Source: Granulicella sibirica (lineage in GTDB: Bacteria > Acidobacteriota > Terriglobia > Terriglobales > Acidobacteriaceae). From it: a stretch of DNA of 64,000 nt. The stretch covers positions 2,232,001 to 2,296,000 of the forward strand of contig NZ_RDSM01000001.1 in the NCBI RefSeq assembly GCF_004115155.1. Direction: 5' to 3'. Numbering within the stretch: position 1 is the stretch's first letter; each line of letters opens with the position of its first letter. Both the position numbers and the translations under genes were made by a program. The notes under the pieces were generated by a model, which was given only the letters and a program-made list of their open reading frames with translations, searched no databases and was not told the origin of the DNA. This document shows positions 1 to 9,283 of the stretch, one piece after another.

Positions 1-30
1 AAGCACATCACCTCACCAATGAACCGGAGT

Positions 31-55
31 AATGTGAGTCTTTATGACTCACATT
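31..55. promoter_or_regulatory. Perfect 10-bp inverted repeat upstream of clpB
   Basis: AATGTGAGTC (31-40) and GACTCACATT (46-55) are exact reverse complements around a 5-base TTTAT spacer, 65 bases before the clpB start. The stem is AT-rich and followed by TTTTATG, so it could be a weak terminator of an upstream gene outside the window. It could also be an operator for clpB. It is not a CIRCE element, whose TTAGCACTC half-sites and N9 spacer are absent. Confidence 0.5.
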
Positions 56-119
56 TTATGCATCTTTTATTCGTCTGTGGCGTCTAAACTCTGACTCAAG
101 CTTCAGAAGGAGACGCTTC

Positions 120-2795
120 ATGGCTATTCGTTGGGAGAAACTGACGGTCAAAGCCCAGGCTGCGGTGCAAAGCGCTGCTGCCATCGCAAGTGAAAATGGA
201 AATCCCGAGGTGCTCCCCGTCCACCTCGCCGCAGCTCTGCTCGAAGACCGCGAGGGTGTTGTGGTCCCCGTACTGGAAAAAGTGGGTGTGCCCGTCGAGC
301 GGCTCCTTGCGGGAGTGAACGCGGCTATCGAGAAGTTGCCCAAGGTCCAGGGTGGCGGACAGCCCGGGCTCGCGCAGTCGACACAACGCGTCCTCGACCA
401 GGCGTTTCAGGAGGCCGAGTCCTTCAAGGATGAGTACTGCTCGACCGAGCACCTGCTGCTCGGGCTGACCGATGCCAAGGTCGGTCGCGCGGGTGGAGGA
501 GCCGAAGTCGTTCAGACTGCTCTCGCTAGCTTCGGGGCTACGCATGACGCCATCCTGCGCGCCCTCACCGCAGTTCGTGGATCGCAGCGCGTCACGGACC
601 AGAATCCCGAGGGCAAATATCAGGTCCTCGAGAAGTACGCCAAGGACCTTACGGAGATGGCGCGTCGGGGAAAACTCGATCCCGTAATCGGTCGCGATGA
701 GGAGATTCGGCGCGTTGTCCAGGTGCTGAGCCGCCGGACGAAGAACAATCCTGTGCTCATCGGCGAACCGGGCGTTGGCAAGACTGCGATCGTCGAAGGT
801 CTGGCTCGGCGAATCTTCCTTGGCGATGTTCCTGAGATTCTGCGCGACAAACGCGTCGTCTCGCTCGATCTGGCTTCCATGATCGCCGGAGCGAAGTTCC
901 GTGGGGAGTTCGAGGAGCGTCTCAAAGCTGTCCTTAAGGAGATCGAGGAGTCCAACGGCGAGATCATCCTCTTCATCGACGAGCTTCACACGCTCGTCGG
1001 AGCCGGAGCATCGGAAGGCTCGCTCGATGCGAGCAATATGCTCAAGCCTGCGCTGGCTCGTGGCGGTCTTCGCGCGATTGGTGCGACGACGCTTGCCGAG
1101 TATCGCAAGTACATCGAGAAGGATGCGGCGCTCGAGCGGCGTTTCCAGATCGTCTATGTGGGCGAGCCGAACGTTGAGGATACAGTCGCGATCCTTCGTG
1201 GCCTGAAGGAGAAGTACGAAGCTCACCACAAGGTGCGGATCAAGGATGCTGCCATCGTTGCCGCGGCGACGCTTTCGCATCGGTACATCTCGGACCGTTT
1301 CCTTCCTGACAAGGCTATCGACCTTGTCGACGAAGCTGCGGCTGCGCTTGCCATTCAGATCGGCTCTGTTCCGGTTGAGATCGACGATCTTGAGCGTCGC
1401 GGAACTTCGCTCGAGATCGAGAAGGCTGCGTTGCGGCGCGAGACCGATCCTGCGAGCCGTGAGCGTCTGGAAGTAGTCGAGAAGGAGCTTGCCGAGGTTC
1501 AGGAATCTGCTGCTGGACTGCGTGCTCGCTGGCAGACAGAAAAGGGAGCGATCGGCAAGATCGCGGAGCTCAAGGCTGCGCTCGAGAACCTGCGTTTCCA
1601 GGCTGGCGAAGAGACCCGCAAGGGCAATCTCCAACGTGCGGCCGAACTGCAGTATGGCGAGATTCCGCGTCTCGAAGCCGAACTCGGGCGTCTCACCAAC
1701 TCGCAGGATGCGATCAATGCGGGAACGACGCATCGCATGCTGAAGGAAGAGGTGGATGAGGAAGACATCGCGGCTGTCGTCTCGAAGTGGACTGGAATTC
1801 CGATCTCCAAGATGCTTGAAGGCGAGATGCAGAAGCTTGTCCAGATGGAAGCTCGCCTGCGCGAGCGGGTTGTTGGACAGGATCGAGCGCTTGAGGCAGT
1901 TGCCAATGCCATTCGGCGTTCGCGTGCTGGACTAAGCGATCCGAAGCGTCCGATCGGGAGCTTCATCTTTCTTGGTCCGACTGGAGTTGGGAAGACGGAG
2001 ACTGCTCGTTCTCTCGCTGAATTCCTCTTTGATGACGAAGCTGCGATGGTTCGGATCGATATGAGTGAGTACATGGAGAAGCATGCGGTGGCCCGGCTTA
2101 TCGGTGCTCCTCCTGGATATGTCGGTTATGACGAGGGTGGGCAGTTGACTGAGGCTGTTCGGCGGCGTCCGTATGCGGTTGTGCTTTTCGATGAGATCGA
2201 GAAGGCGCATCCGGATGTGTTCAATATCCTGTTGCAGGTGCTCGATGACGGGCGACTGACGGACTCGAAGGGACGGACGGTCGACTTCAAGAACACTGTG
2301 CTCATCATGACTTCGAACCTTGGATCCACTCAGCTTTCTACCGCGTGGGCCGGGTCCGAAGACGGCTTCGAGGAGGCTACCGAGCGGGCGATGGAGGTTC
2401 TGAGGCAGCACTTCCGGCCGGAGTTCCTCAATCGTGTCGATGACATCGTCACGTTCCACGCGCTTGGCGAGGAGCAGTTGACCCATATCGTCGATCTTCG
2501 TCTCGCTGAACTTCAGAGCCTGCTTGCAGAGCGGAAGATCACGCTCGACGTTACGCCTGCCGCACGGCACGCGCTGTTTACGGCTGGCTACGACAAGGTC
2601 TACGGCGCGCGTCCCTTGAAGCGTGCGGTGCAGCGGATGGTGCAGGACAAGCTTGCCGTCAGGATCCTTGAAGGAAGCGTTCTGCACGGAGACAAGGTGC
2701 TGATTGACGCCGATCCGAATTCGTCAGGGAAGAGTTCGGCCCTGACGTTCACGGTGGAATCGAGAGAGGCTCACCTGGAGCCGGTGAGTTTCTAA
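120..2795 (+). CDS. clpB: ATP-dependent disaggregase ClpB
   Basis: ClpB is the cytosolic Hsp100 chaperone that threads aggregated proteins through its hexameric pore, working with DnaK/DnaJ/GrpE. The 891-residue protein has the expected order: N-terminal Clp repeats (about 3-150), first AAA+ module with Walker A GEPGVGKT (about 214-221) and Walker B LFIDELH (about 285), a charged coiled-coil middle domain (about 400-540) that separates ClpB from ClpA/ClpC, and second AAA+ module with GPTGVGKT (about 618) and [13 protein letters not shown] (about 690). It is slightly longer than the usual 850-870 residues, mainly in the N domain and C-terminal tail. The ATG is preceded by AGAAGGAGA at good spacing. 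It appears monocistronic and is followed by a structured intergenic region. The family assignment is secure. Heat-shock control is expected, but no known heat-shock operator is recognised. Confidence 0.97.
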   Translation: MAIRWEKLTVKAQAAVQSAAAIASENGNPEVLPVHLAAALLEDREGVVVPVLEKVGVPVERLLAGVNAAIEKLPKVQGGGQPGLAQSTQRVLDQAFQEAESFKDEYCSTEHLLLGLTDAKVGRAGGGAEVVQTALASFGATHDAILRALTAVRGSQRVTDQNPEGKYQVLEKYAKDLTEMARRGKLDPVIGRDEEIRRVVQVLSRRTKNNPVLIGEPGVGKTAIVEGLARRIFLGDVPEILRDKRVVSLDLASMIAGAKFRGEFEERLKAVLKEIEESNGEIILFIDELHTLVGAGASEGSLDASNMLKPALARGGLRAIGATTLAEYRKYIEKDAALERRFQIVYVGEPNVEDTVAILRGLKEKYEAHHKVRIKDAAIVAAATLSHRYISDRFLPDKAIDLVDEAAAALAIQIGSVPVEIDDLERRGTSLEIEKAALRRETDPASRERLEVVEKELAEVQESAAGLRARWQTEKGAIGKIAELKAALENLRFQAGEETRKGNLQRAAELQYGEIPRLEAELGRLTNSQDAINAGTTHRMLKEEVDEEDIAAVVSKWTGIPISKMLEGEMQKLVQMEARLRERVVGQDRALEAVANAIRRSRAGLSDPKRPIGSFIFLGPTGVGKTETARSLAEFLFDDEAAMVRIDMSEYMEKHAVARLIGAPPGYVGYDEGGQLTEAVRRRPYAVVLFDEIEKAHPDVFNILLQVLDDGRLTDSKGRTVDFKNTVLIMTSNLGSTQLSTAWAGSEDGFEEATERAMEVLRQHFRPEFLNRVDDIVTFHALGEEQLTHIVDLRLAELQSLLAERKITLDVTPAARHALFTAGYDKVYGARPLKRAVQRMVQDKLAVRILEGSVLHGDKVLIDADPNSSGKSSALTFTVESREAHLEPVSF

Positions 2796-2799
2796 CGCC

Positions 2800-2821
2800 G
2801 GGAGGGGTACCCCCCCCTCCC
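2800..2821 (+). other. G/C-rich hairpin just after clpB
   Basis: GGGAGGGG (2800-2807) can pair with CCCCTCCC (2814-2821), five bases beyond the clpB stop codon. There is no following T-tract, so it is not a canonical intrinsic terminator. It may protect the clpB mRNA 3' end. Confidence 0.4.
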
Positions 2822-2840
2822 ATTGCCTGGGTCTAACATC

Positions 2841-2893
2841 TTTCTTATGATAGACCTACGGCACTCTATGCGCCGTAGGTGGTTCATAAGAAA
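2841..2893. ncRNA. Two-tier stem-loop, candidate structured RNA
   Basis: The outer arms TTTCTTATGA (2841-2850) and TCATAAGAAA (2884-2893) are perfectly complementary. Inside them, ACCTACGGC (2854-2862) pairs perfectly with GCCGTAGGT (2872-2880), with symmetric 3-base internal loops (TAG/GGT) and a 9-base apical loop. A strong intrinsic terminator follows about 50 bases downstream. I do not recognise it as a known RNA family. It could be a small RNA, an mRNA 3' element of clpB, or a DNA-level palindrome. Confidence 0.4.
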
Positions 2894-2942
2894 AGGGTTA
2901 CGGCTAAAAATTAGTAAACAAAGGACTTAGAGGAAGAACGAA

Positions 2943-2973
2943 GGCGAGCTCCGATTTGGAGCTCGCCGTTTTT
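2943..2973 (+). terminator. Intrinsic terminator
   Basis: GGCGAGCTCC (2943-2952) and GGAGCTCGCC (2958-2967) form a perfect 10-bp stem with a GATTT loop, followed by GTTTTTG. It ends transcripts arriving from clpB or from a small RNA in the clpB downstream region. The rest of the stretch to 3192 holds only a near-copy of the outer arm described above (TTTCTTATCATAG at 3030-3042). Confidence 0.85.
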
Positions 2974-3192
2974 GCTTATGCCTTAATTGTATCGAACTCA
3001 CCATAACTAAAAGGACAGTGACTTTTCCCTTTCTTATCATAGGTTTAGAGCAAAACGAGGCTTGACAACTTTTTGAGGCTGACATTTTGCTGTGAGGTCT
3101 CCTCCGCGCGCTCCGGGTGCTTTGATTCTGTCAGAGGGTGTAGACCCAGCAACCGGTCTTCCCGTCGGATTCCTCGTATACTGAGGAGTCGC

Positions 3193-4860
3193 GTGAACAG
3201 GAAAGCAATCATCATCGGGGCAGGACCAGCGGGCCTCACAGCAGGACTCGAACTTCTTCGCCGCTCCGATATCGAGCCCATACTCTTTGAAGCCAGTAAC
3301 GAGATCGGCGGCATCTCCCGCACGATTCGCTACAAGGGCAACCGGATGGACATCGGCGGTCACCGCTTCTTTTCGAAGTCGGATCGCGTGATGCAGTGGT
3401 GGATCGACCTGATGCCCCCCGAGGTCGCGCCGGGCGAGACGGAGATTGCGTACCAGGGCAAGACGCGCAAGGTGACGGTTCCCGCCGTTCTCGAAGAAGA
3501 GCCGGTCCTGCGGGGCGTCGGCCCATTGCACCATGCGGTCGATGCGGAAGAGCCGGTTCCACACGCCGAGACAGTTGATGCGCCGGTTCCGGCGGATCCG
3601 GACCTGGTCATGCTGATACGCCCGCGCAAGAGCCGAATCTACTACCTGCGGAAGTTCTTCGATTACCCGATCAAGCTCACCGGCAACACGCTCCGGAACC
3701 TTGGGATCACGCGGACCGCGCGCGTGGGTATGAGCTACTTTACGTCGCGCCTGCACCAGATTGAGCCGGAGAAGAGCCTCGAAGACTTCCTGATCAACCG
3801 CTTTGGCCGCGAGCTTTATCTCACCTTTTTCAAGAGCTACACCGAGAAGGTCTGGGGGACGCCATGCGACCAGATTTCGGCAGAGTGGGGAGCTCAGAGA
3901 ATCAAGGGGTTGAGCCTTACCACAGCCGTAAAACATTTTCTGGCGAAGGCGTTCAGCAGAGAGAAGCCGACGAAGGATCTCGCTCAGAAGGGAACCGACA
4001 CCTCGCTGATCGAGCGCTTCATGTATCCAAAGTTTGGCCCGGGACAGCTTTGGGAGCATGTCGCCGACACCATTATTAACACGGGCGGCTCGATCCATAT
4101 GCAGCGACGGGTCGACCGCATTCATGTGGAGGGCAAGCGGATTACTGCTGTCGATGTCGTAGCGCCGGACGGCACACGTGAGACTTGTACGGGCGACAGC
4201 TTCTTCTCGACGATGCCTATGAAGGAGCTTGTTCGAGCCCTGGACTGTCCCGTCCCGAACGAGGTTCGTGAGATTGCCGAGGGGCTTCAGTACCGCGACT
4301 TCATCACGGTTGGAATTCTCGCGGAGCGCCTCGCCGTGACTGAGCCCGCCGGCGGTTTGCTGAAGGACACGTGGATCTATATCCAAGAGCCCGACGTTCT
4401 GCTTGGCCGCTTGCAGATCTTCAATAACTGGAGTCCGCATATGATTGCGGACCCTTCGAAGGTCTGGCTTGGGCTGGAGTACTTCTGCTACGACACCGAC
4501 CCTCTGTGGGCGATGCCGGACGAAGAGCTGAAGCGCTTTGCCGCGGCGGAACTGGAGAAGATCGGCATCCTGAAGACGCGCGACGTTCTCGATGGACACG
4601 TTGTTCGCGTACCGAAGACTTACCCGGCTTACTTTGGGAGCTACGACCGCTTTGACGAACTACGGACGTTCACGGACAGCTTCGAGAACCTCTACCTTAT
4701 TGGCCGCAATGGGATGCATAAGTACAACAACCAGGATCACAGCATGCTTACCGCGATGACGGCGGTGGATGGTTTGATCGCGGGGCATGTGGACAAGACG
4801 GCGCTATGGGGAATAAATACAGAGCAGGAGTACCACGAGGAGAAGGATAGGAAGGGGTAG
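3193..4860 (+). CDS. FAD/NAD(P)-dependent amine-oxidase-type oxidoreductase
   Basis: This is a 555-residue cytosolic flavoprotein of the amine oxidase / protoporphyrinogen-oxidase-like superfamily. Near the N-terminus is a clean dinucleotide-binding motif, [13 protein letters not shown], followed by an acidic residue after the second strand (FEASNEIGG) and by [15 protein letters not shown]. Later blocks [28 protein letters not shown] and [15 protein letters not shown] are typical of a conserved bacterial subgroup often found near polysaccharide genes. Its substrate is not established. I chose the GTG at 3193 because GAGGAG lies just upstream and the Rossmann motif follows at once; an earlier in-frame start at 3073 would add an unlikely 40-residue tail. 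Residues about 95-135 are unusually rich in Val/Pro/Glu compared with the rest. Confidence 0.8.
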   Translation: MNRKAIIIGAGPAGLTAGLELLRRSDIEPILFEASNEIGGISRTIRYKGNRMDIGGHRFFSKSDRVMQWWIDLMPPEVAPGETEIAYQGKTRKVTVPAVLEEEPVLRGVGPLHHAVDAEEPVPHAETVDAPVPADPDLVMLIRPRKSRIYYLRKFFDYPIKLTGNTLRNLGITRTARVGMSYFTSRLHQIEPEKSLEDFLINRFGRELYLTFFKSYTEKVWGTPCDQISAEWGAQRIKGLSLTTAVKHFLAKAFSREKPTKDLAQKGTDTSLIERFMYPKFGPGQLWEHVADTIINTGGSIHMQRRVDRIHVEGKRITAVDVVAPDGTRETCTGDSFFSTMPMKELVRALDCPVPNEVREIAEGLQYRDFITVGILAERLAVTEPAGGLLKDTWIYIQEPDVLLGRLQIFNNWSPHMIADPSKVWLGLEYFCYDTDPLWAMPDEELKRFAAAELEKIGILKTRDVLDGHVVRVPKTYPAYFGSYDRFDELRTFTDSFENLYLIGRNGMHKYNNQDHSMLTAMTAVDGLIAGHVDKTALWGINTEQEYHEEKDRKG

Positions 4861-4892
4861 GTCCTTTCCTTTTTGGTGTGGTGGGTAAGGGA

Positions 4893-5030
4893 AGCAACGG
4901 CAAGAGCAAAGGAAGACGCAGATTCCCTTCGGGAATGACAACCAAGCAACGGTAACGGCGACGTTTGGACGGCTCGCCTTCCCACCTTAGCCGACGATGA
5001 AGCTGTCGGCGAAGATGGGGCACCCCTTTG
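4893..5030. repeat. Interspersed repeat copy 1 (modules A and B)
   Basis: Module A (4914-4944) carries the small palindrome ATTCCC-TTC-GGGAAT within GCAGATTCCCTTCGGGAATG. It is preceded by a purine-rich lead, GCAACGGCAAGAGCAAAGG. Module B (4979-5030) starts at CCCACCTTAGCCGAC (4981-4995) and closes with the imperfect complement GTCGGCGAAGATGGG (5005-5019). Related copies occur near 31.0, 32.4, 45.2 and 62.5 kb. It lies directly before the small membrane-protein gene. Confidence 0.8.
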
Positions 5031-5092
5031 GGTGCCGGGCTGGAAGAAGACAAGGCAAGTGCATCGATGATGGAAAGGGCCAAGGCAAATAC

Positions 5093-5491
5093 ATGCGAAG
5101 AGTGCTTCTTGTTGTTCTGCTCGTTCTGGTCGTTGGTGTGGCTGTTTTGCGGCAGCGACTGTTTCTGCGTGATCCGCTTGGGAAGCTCTACGTGAACAAC
5201 TCCGAGATCACTACAGCCCGAGTCTTTATCAACTACACGAACGACGTGGTCGTGACGACGGCCAATACCGATGCTTCTCCGGCGATCTTTATCGTGCAGC
5301 ACTGGGATGGCATGCCGGGTCGCCCGCAGGCGGTCAACTGCATGAGCACGCTCGTCTGCCTGAGCGAGGACGATCACGCGAACAAGGTCCCCCTCGGCGG
5401 GCGTAACTACAACCCGAAGACCACGATGAACGATCGCGACGTCACCTTTGTGGACTACGGTGGCGACACCCAGCACGTCGTGATCCGCTAG
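5093..5491 (+). CDS. Small membrane-anchored protein of unknown function
   Basis: I do not recognise a family. The 132-residue product starts with a short basic stretch and one hydrophobic helix (residues about 4-20, rich in Val/Leu), which is an uncleaved signal anchor. A soluble, mostly polar domain with two cysteines (NCMSTLVC) follows and would lie outside the cytoplasmic membrane. The ATG at 5093 is preferred because upstream in-frame codons from 4997 are translated out of an interspersed repeat and read as low-complexity basic sequence. Its stop codon abuts the stop of the opposite-strand gene with no gap, so the two transcripts converge. Confidence 0.6.
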   Translation: MRRVLLVVLLVLVVGVAVLRQRLFLRDPLGKLYVNNSEITTARVFINYTNDVVVTTANTDASPAIFIVQHWDGMPGRPQAVNCMSTLVCLSEDDHANKVPLGGRNYNPKTTMNDRDVTFVDYGGDTQHVVIR

Positions 5492-6205
5492 TTATCTTTT
5501 TTCGTCGAACTGCTTGCTCAGCCCGAGCGCCTTCGCCGCGGCATCCAGCTTTGCCTGCGTGTGGAAGAAGGTGTGGTTCGGGTTCGAGCCCGGGAAGTAT
5601 CGGATCGTGATCTCGGTGTCGTCCACGGAATCTTCCTTGCCGTCCGTGATCGGATAGCCAAGGGATTGCACGAGCGCGAGCGATCCCTCGCATCCCGACG
5701 CATTTCCTTCGTCTCCCACAATCGCAAAGACGCTCTTCCTTGTTCTTGAGCTGTAGACCGCGGCGAAGTCGCCGATCTTCACATGGTTGTGTATGCCGAA
5801 GTTGCCGAGGACGAGATAGTTGATCTTCGCGGCGTCGACATAGCGCCTTGGGTCGTGCTCATTGTCGATGGAGCGATCGTAGAAAGCAGTGGTCGAGATG
5901 TAGTAGCCGGGGTAAGGATCGTTTGGTCCCTGCCTTACCGGCGTGCGGTGATCCTTTTCGGTCAGGTAGCCCACTACTTTGCCCGATAGCTTCGATCCAA
6001 CGTGCGCGTGCTTCTCGTAGTCCAAGGCTTTACTTTCGTTCGGGCCGTAGGCGTTCGGGGCTCCGTCGACGTCCACATGAAGGAACGCACGCATCTCGAC
6101 GGACGGATGGGGACTGTTGGTCTGCGCGGAAGTCATCAAGGGGCTCGCGAGGAGAAAAGCTGAGGCGAGAAGCGTGGAGCGGCGTCGAGCTGGCGAGATT
6201 GTCAT
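5492..6205 (-). CDS. Secreted GH75 chitosanase-like protein
   Basis: The product has a Sec signal peptide (MTISPARRR followed by a hydrophobic run ending in TSA) and about 210 mature residues. The pattern AFLHVDVDGAPNAYGP, then GYYISTTAFYD, YVDAAKINYLVLG, GDFAAVYS and FAIVGDEG resembles the fungal/bacterial chitosanase GH75 fold, which cleaves chitosan. The acidic pair in VDVDGA and the aspartate in VGDEG match positions where I expect conserved acids, but I cannot align it here. The start at 6205 has AAGGA at good spacing; an in-frame start 30 bases earlier is less likely. A non-catalytic relative with the same fold is the main alternative. Confidence 0.55.
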   Translation of the reverse strand: MTISPARRRSTLLASAFLLASPLMTSAQTNSPHPSVEMRAFLHVDVDGAPNAYGPNESKALDYEKHAHVGSKLSGKVVGYLTEKDHRTPVRQGPNDPYPGYYISTTAFYDRSIDNEHDPRRYVDAAKINYLVLGNFGIHNHVKIGDFAAVYSSRTRKSVFAIVGDEGNASGCEGSLALVQSLGYPITDGKEDSVDDTEITIRYFPGSNPNHTFFHTQAKLDAAAKALGLSKQFDEKR

Positions 6206-6333
6206 TCCAGTCCTTAAGACTACGCTTGTAACCACAAGTCGCGCTCCGACTCTAACAATTCAAGAAAGCGGTGAGATTTCGCTTGCGCGTCCGATAAACG
6301 GCTGGCAGTCTGATCAGGTTGAGGTGTAAGGCT

Positions 6334-7155
6334 ATGGAACGTGTTGAAGTAGCTGCGGGCGCAGTTCCGATGGAGCAGGCGTCTTCGGCCGCAGCGAACG
6401 TAGCCGATCTGCCTGGAGCGGCGGAGGTTCAGGGACCTCACATACGGCTGGAACTGAAGCATCCCCGCGCCATTCGCTGGATGCACTGGATCAACTTTCC
6501 CATCCTGTTCACGATGATCTGGAGCGGGCTGCTGATCTACTGGGGCGATTCCGACAACGCGTACCAGTATCCGCATCGTGTCTACCGCATCGGACTTGGG
6601 CACTGGACGCTCTTCCGCTTCTTTCCCGAGCCCGTCTATCAGTGGCTCAATGCGCCTTACCGTATTACGAACGGGCTTGGGTACCACTTCTTCTTCATGT
6701 GGATCTTCGCAGCGAACGGGCTTGTGTACGTCACGTATCTCATTCTGTCGGGAGAGTGGCGGCTGCTGGTCCCGACAATGCGGTCGTGGCGGCAGGCGAT
6801 CGAGGTGACCCTCTACGATTTGCATTTGAGCAAGAAAGAGCCGCCGATCCAGAAGTACAACGGAGCTCAGAAGATTGCTTACACGGCGATTATCCTGATG
6901 GGCGCGGGCTCGCTGATTACCGGGCTTTCGATCTACAAGCCTACGCAGGTTCATCTGATCACAAGCCTGCTGGGCGGCTATGAGATGGCCCGGTGGGAGC
7001 ACTTCTTTCTGACGATCGGGTTCATGGCGTTCTTTCTGCTGCACGTGTTTCAGGTGATCAAGACGGGCTGGAACAACTTCAGGGGGATGGTGACGGGATA
7101 CGAGATCCGGCCGATCGAACATCCTCTCTACGTGGAAGAAAGGAGGGGCGAATGA
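6334..7155 (+). CDS. Membrane cytochrome b subunit, partner of molybdoenzyme
   Basis: This 273-residue integral membrane protein belongs to the di-heme cytochrome b561/thiosulfate-reductase-type family. After a 35-residue cytosolic lead come helices at HWINFPILFTMIWSGLLIYW, YHFFFMWIFAANGLVYVTYL, IAYTAIILMGAGSLITGL and FFLTIGFMAFFLLHVFQVI. Histidines at the helix ends (RWMHW, GYHFF, LLHVF) are candidate axial heme ligands. It probably exchanges electrons between quinones and the downstream enzyme, whose start codon overlaps its stop (ATGA). This indicates translational coupling and a two-subunit complex. The ATG at 6334 is chosen over an in-frame TTG at 6319 because GAGG sits at the right distance. 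Confidence 0.8.
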   Translation: MERVEVAAGAVPMEQASSAAANVADLPGAAEVQGPHIRLELKHPRAIRWMHWINFPILFTMIWSGLLIYWGDSDNAYQYPHRVYRIGLGHWTLFRFFPEPVYQWLNAPYRITNGLGYHFFFMWIFAANGLVYVTYLILSGEWRLLVPTMRSWRQAIEVTLYDLHLSKKEPPIQKYNGAQKIAYTAIILMGAGSLITGLSIYKPTQVHLITSLLGGYEMARWEHFFLTIGFMAFFLLHVFQVIKTGWNNFRGMVTGYEIRPIEHPLYVEERRGE

Positions 7156-8315
7156 GCGAACCTCAGCCTGAGATCCAGGAGCCTGTCGGCGCGGAGCCTT
7201 CCGCCGCGCCGGAGCCGGCGGCGACTGAGCCGGAGAGTGCGGCGGCTCCGGAGGCGGTTGCGGCTGGCCCCCAACCTGCTGCCGAAGCTGAGCCGGCTTC
7301 GAAGGCTACGGAAGCGGCTCCGCCGCCTCCTGTGGTCCCGCCTGCTGTTGTGGAGACGGACGCGCAGATTCGCGCCCGCTCGGCTGGTATGACGCGGCGC
7401 AGCCTTGTCGTCGGGGTGATTGGGGCGGCGGCTGGATATGCGGGGTATCGGTGGATCGATCAGAGCGAGAAGGACGGTCGACAGGAGCTTCCTCTTCGGA
7501 AGGCATTCCATGTGGATGCCGATGTCGCTCGAGGGGTGTTCCGAGAGCGGGGGCTGGCGCCGACTTATTCGGTCGACAAGGCGGTGGATCTTCGCTTCAA
7601 TGGGCCTTACGGGGTTCGCGACGATATCGATGTTTCGAGCTGGCGGCTGCAGATGGCAGGTGTCGCCGATGCTGAGAAGCATCCGCAGTATCAGAAGGAC
7701 ATCACTGCCTGGAATTATGTGATGACGCCGCGCGTCGATCCGAACGCGCCGAAGACGGTGGACTCGAAGGGGCCGGCGGAGGCTCCGAAGGAGGCCATCT
7801 GGACGCGGTCGAAGGATGGTTTTGGCGCGCCGATGCGTGGGCAGGAAGAGGCGGGGGAAAGCGATAGCACGCTGGATGACGGGACGCCCGGGATTTCGCT
7901 CACCATGGCCGATCTGATGAAGCTTCCTCGTCATGAACTTGTGACCGAATTCAAATGCATTGAGGGGTGGAGCGAGATCGTTCACTGGTCGGGCGTGCGG
8001 CTGGTGGATCTGCTTGAGTTGTATCCTCCGGCGAAGGTCGACGGCCGCGAGCCGCGGTATGTCTACATGGAGACGCCTTATGGGGATTATTACTGTGGCT
8101 ACGATCTGAGCGCGTGCCGGCATCCGCAGAGCCTCCTGGTGACGGAGATGTCGGGCAGGCCGCTGACGCAACTGCACGGTGCGCCGCTACGGCTGCATAT
8201 GCCAATCAAGTACGGTTACAAGCAGATCAAGAGGATCGGGCTGATCGCGTATACGGATAAGAAACCGGATGACTACTGGACCAAGCTTGGGTATGACTGG
8301 TACGCCGGGCTTTAG
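7152..8315 (+). CDS. Sulfite-oxidase-family molybdopterin oxidoreductase
   Basis: The 387-residue protein carries an oxidoreductase molybdopterin-binding domain (about 170-385). The likely molybdenum ligand is the cysteine in EFKCIEGWSE, and the family blocks GDYYCGYDLS, LHGAPLRLHMPIKYGYKQIK follow. This places it near MsrP/YedY and plant sulfite oxidase. It lacks a heme domain, so electrons likely pass to the cytochrome b encoded just upstream. The N-terminus is odd: about 75 residues rich in Ala, Pro and Glu precede a TRRSLVVG motif and a hydrophobic stretch. These look like a Tat-type signal or anchor set far from the start codon. Substrate is unknown. The gene ends in a 4-base antiparallel overlap with prmC. 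Confidence 0.8.
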   Translation: MSEPQPEIQEPVGAEPSAAPEPAATEPESAAAPEAVAAGPQPAAEAEPASKATEAAPPPPVVPPAVVETDAQIRARSAGMTRRSLVVGVIGAAAGYAGYRWIDQSEKDGRQELPLRKAFHVDADVARGVFRERGLAPTYSVDKAVDLRFNGPYGVRDDIDVSSWRLQMAGVADAEKHPQYQKDITAWNYVMTPRVDPNAPKTVDSKGPAEAPKEAIWTRSKDGFGAPMRGQEEAGESDSTLDDGTPGISLTMADLMKLPRHELVTEFKCIEGWSEIVHWSGVRLVDLLELYPPAKVDGREPRYVYMETPYGDYYCGYDLSACRHPQSLLVTEMSGRPLTQLHGAPLRLHMPIKYGYKQIKRIGLIAYTDKKPDDYWTKLGYDWYAGL

Positions 8316-9145
8316 TGCGCCTGTTTCGCCACTATGACGCGCTCTATGCCCTGCAGGTCGGTCAGGATCTCGATCTCATCCCAACCACGTATCAGTTCGC
8401 GCAGTGCGCCGGCTTGGCCAAAGCCGAACTCCATGGTGAGCCAGCCCCCGGGGCGGAGCTTTGCCCGTGCTTCAGGGATCAGGCGGCGGTAGATGTTCAG
8501 GCCATCCGTGCCTGCGAATAACGCGGTGCCGGGCTCGAACTCGCGGACCTCGGGATGCAGCGTTGGCCGATCGCCTTCCGGGATATAGGGCGGATTGCTC
8601 ACGACTACGTCCAGCTCTCCGGGAACAGCCGCGAGGAGATCGGAGAGGCGGAAGTCGACGGTTACTTGATTCCGACTGGCGTTCTCACGGGCGATGGTGA
8701 GTGCTGCTTCGGAGAGATCCACTCCCACGACTCGGGCGAGAGGCAGTCGGGAAGCGAGAGCGATTGCTATGGCGCCGGAGCCTGTGCCGACGTCGACGAT
8801 CTGGGCTGGTCCGGCTACCCGGGCTAAGACGGCGTCTACGAGCAACTCAGTTTCCGGCCTGGGAATGAGTGTGGCGGGCGTGACGCGGAAGGGAAGTCCG
8901 TAGAACTCCTGCTCGCCGGTGATGTGCTGGATTGGTTCCATGCGGAACCGCCGCTCGATGAGTGCTTCCACTCGCGATGTCTGCTGCGGCGACAGGGGCT
9001 GCTCGGGGTGGGCGAAGAGCAACGTACGGTCAACCTGCAGGGCGAACATCAGGAGGAGATCCGTATCGCGGGCGGCCTGGCTGGCGAGCAGCGGCTCTTC
9101 CGCGAGTCTTCGCGCTGCCTGAATCCGCATTTCCTGCAACGTCAT
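8312..9145 (-). CDS. prmC: Peptide chain release factor N5-glutamine methyltransferase
   Basis: PrmC methylates the glutamine of the GGQ motif in RF1 and RF2, using S-adenosylmethionine, and so speeds translation termination. The 277-residue length is normal. The N-terminal helical substrate-binding part (about 1-80) leads to the Rossmann methyltransferase with VDVGTGSGAIAIAL (SAM motif I) and the diagnostic VVSNPPYIPEGD motif that holds the target glutamine. Its 3' end overlaps the molybdoenzyme stop codon on the other strand. It lies 138 bases downstream of a lipoprotein gene on the same strand, and I see no clear terminator between them. Confidence 0.95.
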   Translation of the reverse strand: MTLQEMRIQAARRLAEEPLLASQAARDTDLLLMFALQVDRTLLFAHPEQPLSPQQTSRVEALIERRFRMEPIQHITGEQEFYGLPFRVTPATLIPRPETELLVDAVLARVAGPAQIVDVGTGSGAIAIALASRLPLARVVGVDLSEAALTIARENASRNQVTVDFRLSDLLAAVPGELDVVVSNPPYIPEGDRPTLHPEVREFEPGTALFAGTDGLNIYRRLIPEARAKLRPGGWLTMEFGFGQAGALRELIRGWDEIEILTDLQGIERVIVAKQAH

Positions 9146-9283
9146 TTCAATACCATCGCATACCGGCCGACGCTCGCAGTGATCCTGACGGCATCTCTTG
9201 AAGCAAACCGAACGGACCTGAAGATCCCGCCTTTTGAGGCGAAGAGCTCCAGGTCCATCGATTTGCTGCCGCTGCTGCCAGGT

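Noticed and set aside
31..55. CIRCE/HrcA operator in front of clpB
   Set aside because: The half-sites and the 5-base spacer do not match TTAGCACTC-N9-GAGTGCTAA.
96..1733. A 545-codon open frame on the minus strand inside clpB
   Set aside because: It is antisense to a certain ClpB gene, has an Arg/Leu-rich composition with no domain sense, and no ribosome site. High GC keeps such frames open. Similar shadow frames inside acnA, rpsA, purA, the TonB receptor and dacB were also rejected.
3037..4599. A 520-codon minus-strand frame under the FAD oxidoreductase
   Set aside because: The plus-strand product has clear FAD and family motifs; the minus frame has none and lacks a start signal.
3193..4860. 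Assigning the oxidoreductase as protoporphyrinogen oxidase (hemG/hemY)
   Set aside because: The fold is shared, but the conserved blocks belong to a different subgroup and no heme gene is nearby.
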